From NCBI GenBank assembly GCA_036272815.1, contig DATAYA010000369.1, forward strand, positions 1 to 10,548: a stretch of DNA of 10,548 nt, written 5' to 3'. Origin of the DNA: DATAYA01 sp036272815 (GTDB taxonomy: Bacteria; Pseudomonadota; Alphaproteobacteria; Acetobacterales; Acetobacteraceae). The stretch's first letter is position 1. Every line of letters begins with the position of its first letter. The notes under the pieces are model-generated. The model was not told the origin of the DNA. It searched no databases and was given only the letters and a program-made list of their open reading frames with translations. This document shows positions 1-6,215 of the stretch, piece after piece. Made by a program: the position numbers and the translations under genes.

Positions 1-383
1 GCCTGCTCAAGGAGAACATCGACGGCGAAGCCCTGCTCTGGGCCTATCGCCGCCTGGTCGCCCGCCCCGAACACCGCCGCATCCTCATGGTGATCAGCGA
101 CGGTGCCCCGGTGGACGACAGCACGCTCTCGGTCAATCCCGGCAACTACCTGGAAAAACACCTGCGCGAGATCATCCACGAAATCGAAAGCCGCGAGGCC
201 GTGGAACTCATCGCCATCGGCATCGGCCACGACGTGACCCGCTACTACCGCCGCGCCGTCACCATCGTGGACGCCGAGGAACTCGGCGGCACCATGATGA
301 AGAAACTCGCCGAACTCTTCGACGAAGACGCCGCCGCCGCCTGGGCCCGCGCCGCGTCGGAACGGGCGCCGCTGGTGGGGTAG
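1..383 (+). CDS. cobT: Cobaltochelatase subunit CobT, C-terminal fragment
   Basis: This is the 3' end of a gene that begins left of the window; the frame is open from base 3 and ends at TAG 381-383, giving about 126 residues. CobT pairs with CobS as the AAA+/VWA accessory complex of the aerobic cobaltochelatase, which with CobN inserts cobalt into hydrogenobyrinate a,c-diamide in the aerobic cobalamin pathway in the cytoplasm. The visible part is the C-terminal von Willebrand A domain. It contains the stretch RRILMVISDGAPVDDSTL, followed by NPGNYLEKHLREIIHEIESR, then ELIAIGIGHDVTRYYRRAV and VDAEELGGTMMKKLAELF, all very characteristic of CobT. The N-terminal part and the metal-site DxSxS motif lie outside the window. 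The tail after the ELFDED stretch is short and Ala/Arg-rich, as usual. No terminator is evident in the 9 bases before the convergent neighbour's stop. Identification is confident. Confidence 0.93.
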   Translation, partial: LLKENIDGEALLWAYRRLVARPEHRRILMVISDGAPVDDSTLSVNPGNYLEKHLREIIHEIESREAVELIAIGIGHDVTRYYRRAVTIVDAEELGGTMMKKLAELFDEDAAAAWARAASERAPLVG

Positions 384-392
384 GGGGGCCGC

Positions 393-2126
393 CTAACCGC
401 CCTCCAGCGCCGCCAGCAGCGGCCCCAGATGCGCCTCGTACCGCCGCCAGCGCCCGACCGAGCCGGCATAGAGAGGCTGCCTCACCTGCCACGCGCTCGC
501 GGTCGTCACCACCCGCTCGGTGCGGTGGAAATCGAGGCACCCCGGCTCCCACTCCAGGCCGAGGAAGCCGATGATGCGGCGGCTGCCCGCCTCCAGGTCA
601 GCCACCATGTCCTCGTAGCAAACCTCCAGCATGGGCAGGTCCAGCGTCCGCTGCCAATGGTCCTGCAACCGGCTCACGGCGCGCCAGCGGCGGCCGCAAT
701 CGGCGAGGTCATAGGACCAGAGATTGCCGTCCTGCAGCATTTGGAAGAAGCACGAGACGCAGGTGTCGCGCGCGTCGCGGGTGCAGAAGATCACGCGCGC
801 GCCGGGGAACAGTGCTGCGATCAGTCCGAGGCTCAGGACGTTGTCGGGCAGCTTGTCCACCACCCGCGCCCGGCTGCCCGCGAGCGCTGCCAGCCGCGCC
901 ACGTGCCGGTCCGCCATCTCCCGCGGCCGCGCGCGCGACCAGTCCTGCACCGCCATGTCGCCGATGTCGGGCCGCTGCAAGTCGAGCATCATGCGCCGTA
1001 TGTCAGGCAGCTCGCCCGCGGCGTGGGCGGCGCTGTGGCTTGCGATCACCTGCTCGACCAGCGTCGAGCCCGAGCGCGGCATCCCGACCACGAAGACGGG
1101 CAAGTCCGACGGGTTGCCCCAATCTTTCGCGCGCGCGAAAAACTCGGGCGTGTAGCTCGCGATCAGGTGGTCGACCTGGCGCGCGAGCGTCGCCGCATCG
1201 AACCGCTCGCCGCCGCGCGCACGCAGATCGCGGAAGGTTGCGTTCGCGCACGCATAATGCCGGAACGCCGCATCGTGGCGGCCGGCGTCGTCGTGCAGCT
1301 TGGCGAGTGCGAAACCGGCCGAGATGCGATCCAGCGGCGGCAGCGCCGGATCGTCCACCAGCGCCGCGAGCCGTCCGGCGGCGTCCGGCGGCAGGACCTC
1401 GCCGCCGGTCAGGGCGAGATTGCGCCACGCATCGCCGAGACGCGGCTCGATCGCGAGCGCACGCCGGAAGCACAGGGCGGCCGCGCGGAACCGCCCGGCC
1501 GACCGGAAGCACCGGCCGAGCCCGTTCCACGCCGCCGCATGATGCGGCGCGCGGGCCAGCGCCCGGCGGAAGCTGCGCGCCGCCGCGGCCACGTCGCGCG
1601 CGCGATATTGCGTCAGGCCCTGCGCGTGGAGGGCGGCAGGATCGCCAGGCAGCAGCGCCAGCGCCTGGCCGTGACACGCCAGCGCCTCGCCGAAAAGCTC
1701 GCGCTCGGTCAGCAGCAGGCCGAGGCCGCTCAGCGTCTCGGCCGTGTCCGGGCCAAACCGCAAGGCCGTGCGCAATGCCGCTTCGGCCGGTCCGAGGCGG
1801 CGCTGGTGCAGCAAGGCGAGGCCGAGCTGCGCGTGCGCCTCCGCAAGCCTCGGCGCCAAGGCGAGCGCTCGCCGCGCGGCCTGCTCCGCCGCCTCGGGCC
1901 GCCCGCGCTCGCCTTCGGCGCGGGCCAGGTTGGCGTGCATGTCGGCGATTTCGGGACGCAGTTCGATGGCGCGGCGATAGCTCCCGACCGCCTCCGCCGG
2001 GCGGCCGGCAAGCCGCAGCGCGTTGCCGAGATTGGCGTGCGCATCGGCAAAGTCGGGCAGCCGAGCGAGCGCCCGGCGGATCAGCGCGATCCCCTGCTGC
2101 GGATTTCCGCACTGGGTTGCGATCAC
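393..2126 (-). CDS. TPR-repeat sulfotransferase (Sulfotransfer_3-like)
   Basis: The protein has 577 residues if started at the GTG at 2126. Residues 1-235 are tandem tetratricopeptide repeats of about 34 residues with the usual A-x-x-x-L-G-x-A-L and P-x-x-A-x-A pattern. Residues 240-330 are a helical linker, and from about 340 to the end lies a P-loop-like sulfotransferase domain. The 5'-phosphosulfate loop is GMPRSGS at 348-354. The 3'-phosphate site is within residues 445-463, where R450 and S458 fit the family RDxRDxxxS pattern. Proteins of this build are thought to transfer sulfate from PAPS to an acceptor held by the TPR region; the acceptor here is unknown. The GTG start cuts through a TPR: the same frame carries good TPR sequence for at least 115 more bases upstream (see 2127-2273), so the real protein is probably about 48 residues longer. 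The gene lies just downstream of the RTX-like gene on the same strand. Domain calls are firm; the start and substrate are not. Confidence 0.85.
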   Translation of the reverse strand: MIATQCGNPQQGIALIRRALARLPDFADAHANLGNALRLAGRPAEAVGSYRRAIELRPEIADMHANLARAEGERGRPEAAEQAARRALALAPRLAEAHAQLGLALLHQRRLGPAEAALRTALRFGPDTAETLSGLGLLLTERELFGEALACHGQALALLPGDPAALHAQGLTQYRARDVAAAARSFRRALARAPHHAAAWNGLGRCFRSAGRFRAAALCFRRALAIEPRLGDAWRNLALTGGEVLPPDAAGRLAALVDDPALPPLDRISAGFALAKLHDDAGRHDAAFRHYACANATFRDLRARGGERFDAATLARQVDHLIASYTPEFFARAKDWGNPSDLPVFVVGMPRSGSTLVEQVIASHSAAHAAGELPDIRRMMLDLQRPDIGDMAVQDWSRARPREMADRHVARLAALAGSRARVVDKLPDNVLSLGLIAALFPGARVIFCTRDARDTCVSCFFQMLQDGNLWSYDLADCGRRWRAVSRLQDHWQRTLDLPMLEVCYEDMVADLEAGSRRIIGFLGLEWEPGCLDFHRTERVVTTASAWQVRQPLYAGSVGRWRRYEAHLGPLLAALEGG

Positions 2127-2273
2127 GCCGAGCAGGTGCAGCGCGTCGGCATGGTCGGGCTCGCAGGCGAGGATGGCGCGGTACGCCGCCTCGGCCTGCG
2201 CCAGCCGCCCGGCGCGATGCTCGGCGAGTGCCGCCTTGAAGGCGGCACTCGCCCCTTCGTGCTCGCCGATCAG
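2127..2273 (-). other. Probable N-terminal coding extension of the TPR-sulfotransferase without a standard start codon
   Basis: Read on the minus strand in the same frame as the downstream gene, this stretch encodes AAFKAALAEHRAGRLAQAEA and then YRAILACEPDHADALHLLG, which is the first TPR of the family and runs directly into the GTG at 2126. The pattern is too regular to be chance, so the region is very likely translated. No ATG, GTG or TTG occurs in this frame between 2126 and the stop of the upstream gene (2272-2270), nor for at least about 190 bases further inside that gene. The most tempting initiation point is a CTG at 2273-2271 that overlaps the upstream TGA as CTGA, like an ATGA coupling site. 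A -1 frameshift from the upstream gene or a base error are alternatives. No Shine-Dalgarno sequence is obvious in front of the CTG. Confidence 0.6.
2223..2253 (-). terminator. Perfect 13-bp GC-rich hairpin after the RTX-like gene (possible terminator or attenuator)
   Basis: Arms GGCGAGTGCCGCC (2223-2235) and GGCGGCACTCGCC (2241-2253) are exact inverted complements around a 5-base loop. On the minus strand the hairpin starts 16 bases after the TGA of the RTX-like gene, the usual place for an intrinsic terminator. There is no T-run after it; the following bases are GAGCATCGCG. It also lies inside what looks like coding sequence of the downstream TPR gene. It could be a weak or partial terminator that lowers downstream expression, an mRNA-stabilising 3' structure, or a translation-gating structure. 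The inverted repeat is certain; the function is inferred. Confidence 0.5.
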
Positions 2274-3595
2274 ACGAAGTTCGACAGATTGAGCCCGGTC
2301 ACGCCCACCAGGGTGATCTGCGTGTTGTCCGACAGGAACAACGTCTCGTTGCCGCCGCTGGTGAAGGCGCCGGCCAGCGCGTTCGCCGCCTCGCCGGACG
2401 TGTAGCCCTGCAACCCGATCGCGTCGCCCTTGGCCGCGTTGAACCCGAAAATGAAGTCCGATCCGCCCGATGAGAGGCCGTTGATGAAGCCGTAGAGGTC
2501 GGCCCCGGTGCCGCCGATCATGGTGGTGAAGCCAGAGCCCGCGATGAAACTCTCGTTGCCCGCGCCACCGCCCAGCAGGTCGCTGCCGGAGCCAGCGAAG
2601 AACGTGTTGTTGCCGGTCGAGCCGATCCCGCTCAGCGTCTCGTTGCCGGATCCCGCGATCAGCAGGTCGGACGCGTTGCCGCCCGCGAGCAACAGGTCCG
2701 AGCCGCTGCTGCCGAACATCGTGGCGGCGCCGCTGCCGCCGAAGATGACGTTGCTGGCCCCCTGGCCGCCGGCATAGAGGCCCCCGCCGGAGCCGGTGTT
2801 GATGACGTCGTTGCCGAAGCCGGTGCCGCCGACCACGGTGTTGCTCTGGCTGCCGTTGATGAAGAACATCGGCCCGCCGCCGCCAAAGGTGAGGTTGCGG
2901 CCGGTGGCGAACACGGTGGCGCTGCCGCTGCCGCCCACGATCGTGTCGTTGCCCTGCGAGAGCACCTGGCTGTTGCCCAAGCCGAGGCTCACGAAGTTGT
3001 TGCCCGTGCCGGTCGTGATCTGGTCCGAGCCGCTGGTGGCGAAGACGGTGTTGCTGCCATTGCCGGTGATGATCGTCGAGGTGCCGGGGCCGTCCTGGAA
3101 CGTCGTGTTGCCGGGGCCGCCGAGCATGAGGGCGCCGCCCGAGCCCTGGGTGCTCGCCGTCAGCACGTCGCTGCCGGAGCCGCCGACAAGTTCGGCGTTC
3201 GGTCCGACGCCGCCGAACAGCGTGTCGGCGCCGTTGCCCGCCACGATCGTGTCGTTGCCGGTGGCGCTGTTGTCGGTGAGCTGCTGATCGCCCGAGCCTG
3301 CGGCCAGGAGCGCGCCGCCGGTGCCGGTGGTGGTGTTGTCGGTCAGGGTGGCTGGGGCGGCGTTCTCGAGAAAGATCGCCTGGTATCCTGCCGGCACTAT
3401 GTCATTGAGATGGAAGTCGCCGAGCACGCCGATATTGAGCACGCCCGGGGTGGCTGGCGGGACGGAGCCCATCGCGCCGTGCACGGTGGTGAAGGCGCCG
3501 CCGAACGCCGCGGCGAGGCTGTCGAGGCTCTGCTGGATGACCTGGATGCCCTCAAGCGAATAGACGTCCGTCGGCACCGGGATCGTCACCATCAT
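2270..3595 (-). CDS. RTX-like beta-roll (hemolysin-type repeat) protein, probably secreted
   Basis: The protein has 441 residues and I do not recognise a specific named one. Residues 1-85 are a non-repetitive head. Residues 95-370 are Gly/Ser/Asn/Thr-rich repeats of the nine-residue beta-roll type, such as GGSGSDVL, GNGADTLFGG, GSGSDLLGGGAG and GGTGADLYGF. The C-terminal 70 residues form a less repetitive cap ending in TQITLVGVTGLNLSNFV. RTX proteins bind calcium in the roll and fold after leaving the cell. This one has no N-terminal signal peptide, and a C-terminal end with a few hydrophobic residues fits type I secretion, but no transporter genes are in the window. Many repeats carry Asn, Ser or Thr where canonical GGxGxDxxx has Asp. 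There are two ATGs in tandem (3595 and 3592). The Shine-Dalgarno AAAGGA (3606-3601) is 5 bases from the first and 8 from the second, so the second may be the true start. The gene has its own promoter. It could be an S-layer-like, adhesin or matrix protein. Confidence 0.8.
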   Translation of the reverse strand: MMVTIPVPTDVYSLEGIQVIQQSLDSLAAAFGGAFTTVHGAMGSVPPATPGVLNIGVLGDFHLNDIVPAGYQAIFLENAAPATLTDNTTTGTGGALLAAGSGDQQLTDNSATGNDTIVAGNGADTLFGGVGPNAELVGGSGSDVLTASTQGSGGALMLGGPGNTTFQDGPGTSTIITGNGSNTVFATSGSDQITTGTGNNFVSLGLGNSQVLSQGNDTIVGGSGSATVFATGRNLTFGGGGPMFFINGSQSNTVVGGTGFGNDVINTGSGGGLYAGGQGASNVIFGGSGAATMFGSSGSDLLLAGGNASDLLIAGSGNETLSGIGSTGNNTFFAGSGSDLLGGGAGNESFIAGSGFTTMIGGTGADLYGFINGLSSGGSDFIFGFNAAKGDAIGLQGYTSGEAANALAGAFTSGGNETLFLSDNTQITLVGVTGLNLSNFV

Positions 3596-3625
3596 TCGTG
3601 TCCTTTGCGCAATGGTCGAGCCGCA

Positions 3626-3656
3626 ATTATAGCGAAACGGATCGCTGCCGCCACAA
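3626..3656 (-). promoter_or_regulatory. Sigma70-type promoter of the RTX-like gene
   Basis: On the minus strand an exact consensus -10, TATAAT (3631-3626), is preceded by a TTGTGG -35-like hexamer (3656-3651) with a 19-base spacer, which is longer than the optimal 17. Transcription would start near 3619, leaving an untranslated leader of about 24 bases that contains the AAAGGA ribosome-binding site. An exact TATAAT is striking in such GC-rich DNA, and it sits in the only gap (3596-3698) between the MmgE/PrpD gene and the RTX-like gene. The position and the -10 are seen directly; activity is inferred. It suggests the RTX-like gene is transcribed independently of the gene upstream. Confidence 0.6.
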
Positions 3657-3698
3657 CCATTGACGCATGGCGGATGTCTCCGGGCAAGCGGGGGCCGC

Positions 3699-5096
3699 TC
3701 AGTCGCCCGCGAGCTTCGCCGCCATCAGCGGGGCCGCGAGCCGCATCAGCTGCGCCACGTCCGCCGCCCGGTCGATCGCCAGCACCGCATCCGCGAGCCG
3801 CACGGCGCGCGCGCCACCGAGCACCGTCTCGGTCAGCCCCATGAATTTTTCGCGCAGCTCCGCTTCGGTGAGGAAATTGGCCGGCTCGCCCTTCGGCACG
3901 ATCACCTGCTTCCGGAAGGTCTGCCCGCGCGCCTTGACGGCGAGGTTGGCCGCCATGTTGGCCGGGAACAGCGCCTCGATTCCCGGATCGTGCACGCAGG
4001 CGACGAGCGGCAGCAGCCGGCGGATCGCGGGGTCGTGCAGCAGGCGATAGCTGTCCCAGCCCATCGCCCCGGTCGCGAGCGCCGCCGCGATCACGAACGG
4101 CCCGCTGAACTGGCCGTCGACGACGCCCTCCGGGTTCGCCTTCTTCTCGGCGGGCGTGCCGATCAGCAGCATCCCGGCGCGCGAGAGGCCGAGCGTCACG
4201 CCCTCGATCTCCTCCGGCCGCAGCCCGTGTTCGGCCCGCAGCGCCAGTGCCGCGTCGATGCCGGCATGGCCGTAGCGGCAGGACGGATAGGGCTTCACCG
4301 CGGTTGCCATCAGCTCGAAGCGGGCCCCGAGCCCTTCGATTGCGCGCGCCGGTTCGGGCGCGGGCGCATAGGCGCGCAGGAAGCCGAGCTTTCCTTCCAG
4401 CGCCTCGGACGCGCCCTTGAACCCCTCGCGCGCGAGGGCGGCGGCGGAGAGCCCGCTCATCGCCGCCCAGCCGACCTGGAAGCGCTTGGTCCAGGCGCCG
4501 TTGGCCAGGAATTGCAGGCTGCCGGCGCATTGGCTGAGCGCGATGCCGAACGCCGACGCAACCCCCGCCGCGTCGAGCCCGAACACACGCGAGGCCGCCG
4601 CCGCGGCGCCGAACGCGCCGCAGGTCGCGGTCGGGTGGAACCCGCGGTCGTAATGGGCACCTGCCGGCAGCGCGAGTGCGACGTGGCACGTCACCTCGTA
4701 GCCCGCAATGATCGCCGCCAGCACGTCCGCGCCGGACGCCGCCGCCATCTCGCCCGCGGCCAGCGCGGCCGGGATCACCGGGCAGCCTGGATGCAGGGAG
4801 CCGGCGGCGTGGGTGTCGTCGAAATCGAGGCTGTGGCCGAGCGCGCCGTTGAGCAGCGCTGCCCCGGCCGGGGTGTATCGCGCGCAGTCGCCGAACACGC
4901 CCGCGCTGCCGGCGGCGAGCCCGAGCGCGCGGGTGGCGGCGAGCAGGGCAGGGGTGCTCTCCGCGTCGTGGCGCGCGCGCACGATGTTGCCGACCAGGTC
5001 GAGCACGAGATACCGCGCGCGCGCCACCACTTCGGCGGGCAGGCGGGGCAGGGCGATGGCGGCCGTGAAGCCGGCGAGGTCGGCGGTGACACCCAT
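3699..5096 (-). CDS. MmgE/PrpD family protein (2-methylcitrate dehydratase / cis-aconitate decarboxylase superfamily)
   Basis: The protein has 465 residues, a normal full length for this cytoplasmic family, which includes 2-methylcitrate dehydratase (PrpD) and cis-aconitate decarboxylase (IRG1/CAD). Family landmarks are present in order: GHSLDFDDTH at 88-96 with H102 in LHPG, H154 in RGFHPTATCGAFG, WTK with K204, and KPYPSCRYGH with H277. These correspond to the residues I recall as lining the active site of human IRG1 (D93, H103, H159, K207, H277), so the enzyme looks catalytically intact. An N-terminal all-helical domain and a C-terminal lid follow the usual layout. The start ATG at 5096 has GGGAGG (5110-5105) 8 bases upstream. 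No prpB, prpC or other methylcitrate-cycle gene is next to it, and many alphaproteobacteria carry several unassigned paralogues, so the substrate cannot be named. It is divergent from the lytic transglycosylase operon. The family call is firm; the reaction is not. Confidence 0.9.
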   Translation of the reverse strand: MGVTADLAGFTAAIALPRLPAEVVARARYLVLDLVGNIVRARHDAESTPALLAATRALGLAAGSAGVFGDCARYTPAGAALLNGALGHSLDFDDTHAAGSLHPGCPVIPAALAAGEMAAASGADVLAAIIAGYEVTCHVALALPAGAHYDRGFHPTATCGAFGAAAAASRVFGLDAAGVASAFGIALSQCAGSLQFLANGAWTKRFQVGWAAMSGLSAAALAREGFKGASEALEGKLGFLRAYAPAPEPARAIEGLGARFELMATAVKPYPSCRYGHAGIDAALALRAEHGLRPEEIEGVTLGLSRAGMLLIGTPAEKKANPEGVVDGQFSGPFVIAAALATGAMGWDSYRLLHDPAIRRLLPLVACVHDPGIEALFPANMAANLAVKARGQTFRKQVIVPKGEPANFLTEAELREKFMGLTETVLGGARAVRLADAVLAIDRAADVAQLMRLAAPLMAAKLAGD

Positions 5097-5147
5097 CGGA
5101 CAGTCCTCCCGTTTGCGCGTGACATTGGCTTAATCGCTTGATGCTTC

Positions 5148-5230
5148 CAAGCGCATTGCCCGCTCCGCAGGCGTTCAAGCGCGCCGCCCGCTCCGCGGGC
5201 ATCCAAGCGCATTGCCGCCGCCGCGGCCTT
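5148..5230. repeat. Three degenerate 28-bp tandem repeats in a divergent intergenic region
   Basis: Three head-to-tail units, each starting CAAGCGC, cover 5148-5175, 5176-5203 and 5204-5230 (28, 28 and 27 bases). Units 1 and 2 share CAAGCGC, then GCCCGCTCCGC, then G-G-C. Units 1 and 3 share CAAGCGCATTGCC exactly, part of a 15-base direct repeat (5146-5160 and 5202-5216). Within unit 2, GCCCG-CTCCG-CGGGC (5186-5200) can fold as a short hairpin, and unit 1 has an imperfect version. The array fills most of the gap between the divergent MmgE/PrpD and lytic transglycosylase genes and ends about 16 bases before the preferred start of the latter. I could not place a convincing -35/-10 pair for either gene in 5097-5246. 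The array may be a regulatory site or a decayed palindromic repeat element. Confidence 0.55.
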
Positions 5231-5246
5231 CGTGGCAGAGAGGCGC

Positions 5247-6215
5247 ATGATCTCCCGCCGCCGACTCGCAGGCCTGTCCGCCGCGGCCCTCGCCGCCAGT
5301 GCGGCTCCGGCCGCGGCGCAGGAGAGTTTTTCCGCGTTCCTCGGCAGCCTGCGGGCCCAGGCTGCGCGCTCCGGCATCTCGCGCGGCACGATCGACCGCG
5401 CGTTCTCGGGGATGCAGCCGAACGCGCAGGTGATCGAGCTCGACCGCCACCAGCCGGAGTTCACGCTGACCTGGGCGCAGTACCGCGCCCGCGTGCTGGA
5501 ACCCGCAAAACTCGCCGGCGGCCGCAGCGCCTTCGCCGCGAACCGGGCGCTGCTGATCGAGGTCGACCGGCGGCTGCGCGTCACCCCCGATGTCGTCGTC
5601 GGCATCTGGGGGATCGAGTCCGATTACGGCGCCATCACCGGCGACTTCAACGTCGTGCAGTCGCTGGCGACGCTCGCGTGGGAGAGCGGCCGGCCGAGTT
5701 TCTTTCGCTCCGAGGCGGTCTCGGCGCTGCGCATCCTCGATCACGGCGACATCGGCTTCGCGCAGATAACCGGCAGCTATGCCGGCGCGATGGGCCAGCC
5801 GCAGTTCATGCCGGACAGTTTCCTTCGCTACGCCATCGATTTCGACGGCGACGGGCGTCGTGACATCTGGACCAGCCGGCCCGACGTGCTCGGCTCGATC
5901 GCCAACTACCTCGCCAGCTCCGGCTGGCGCTACGGCGAGCCCTGGGGGCAGCCGGTGATGGCGCCGCCGGAGATCGACACGGCACTCGCCGGACGCGGCC
6001 GGACGCGTAGCCTCGGCGAGTGGATGCGTCTCGGCGTGCGCCGGGCCGATGGCGCGGCGTTCTCGGCGCCGCTCGTGCAGGGCGCGCTGCTGCTGCCGGA
6101 CGGACCGGGCGGCGATGCGTTCATGGTCTATCCGAACTTCGACGTGATCCGGCGCTACAATCCGTCCGATTTCTATGCGCTCGCGGTCGGGCTGCTCGGC
6201 AGCCAGAGCGTGTGA
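5247..6215 (+). CDS. Lytic murein transglycosylase, MltB/SLT_2 family, Tat-type signal
   Basis: From the ATG at 5247 the protein has 322 residues. An in-frame GTG at 5232 would add five residues but has no ribosome-binding site, while AGAGG lies just ahead of the ATG. The N-terminus MISRRRLAGLSAAALAASAA followed by PAAAQ looks like a twin-arginine signal with an Ala-x-Ala cleavage site, placing the enzyme in the periplasm. It lacks a lipobox, so it is a soluble relative of MltB. Such enzymes cut the MurNAc-GlcNAc bond of peptidoglycan with formation of 1,6-anhydro-MurNAc. The catalytic Glu is E124 in IWGIESDYG, and GAMGQPQFMPDSFLRYA is the typical second family motif. D198-D206 (DFDGDGRRD) resembles the EF-hand-like calcium loop known from Slt35/MltB. 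No C-terminal peptidoglycan-binding domain is present. Its stop overlaps the next start by four bases (GTGA), and it is the first gene of the operon. Confidence 0.92.
   Translation: MISRRRLAGLSAAALAASAAPAAAQESFSAFLGSLRAQAARSGISRGTIDRAFSGMQPNAQVIELDRHQPEFTLTWAQYRARVLEPAKLAGGRSAFAANRALLIEVDRRLRVTPDVVVGIWGIESDYGAITGDFNVVQSLATLAWESGRPSFFRSEAVSALRILDHGDIGFAQITGSYAGAMGQPQFMPDSFLRYAIDFDGDGRRDIWTSRPDVLGSIANYLASSGWRYGEPWGQPVMAPPEIDTALAGRGRTRSLGEWMRLGVRRADGAAFSAPLVQGALLLPDGPGGDAFMVYPNFDVIRRYNPSDFYALAVGLLGSQSV

Noticed and set aside
370..409. Possible bidirectional terminator between cobT and the convergent sulfotransferase gene
   Set aside because: CGCTGG and CCAGCG arms (370-375, 404-409) are 28 bases apart with only a 4-bp inner stem and no T-run; this is too weak to call.
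429..2405. A 658-codon open frame on the plus strand opposite the TPR-sulfotransferase
   Set aside because: It is Arg/Gln/Pro-rich with no domain pattern and is explained by GC-rich codon use on the opposite strand, where TPR and sulfotransferase motifs are unmistakable.
3687..3699. Small AGCGG-GGG-CCGCT hairpin at the end of the MmgE/PrpD gene
   Set aside because: A 5-bp stem overlapping the stop codon without a T-run is expected by chance in DNA this rich in G and C.
3660..5141. A 493-codon plus-strand frame opposite the MmgE/PrpD gene
   Set aside because: It has low-complexity Arg/Gly/Ala composition with no recognisable motif; it is an antisense shadow.
5111..5147. Promoter-like GTGACA, TTGCGC and TTAATC elements in the divergent gap
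   Set aside because: No pair gives a plausible -35/-10 combination with 16-19 base spacing on either strand.
3592..5202. A 536-codon minus-strand frame overlapping the MmgE/PrpD gene
   Set aside because: It is an Arg/Gly-rich shadow frame; the other frame has all family motifs and a good ribosome-binding site.
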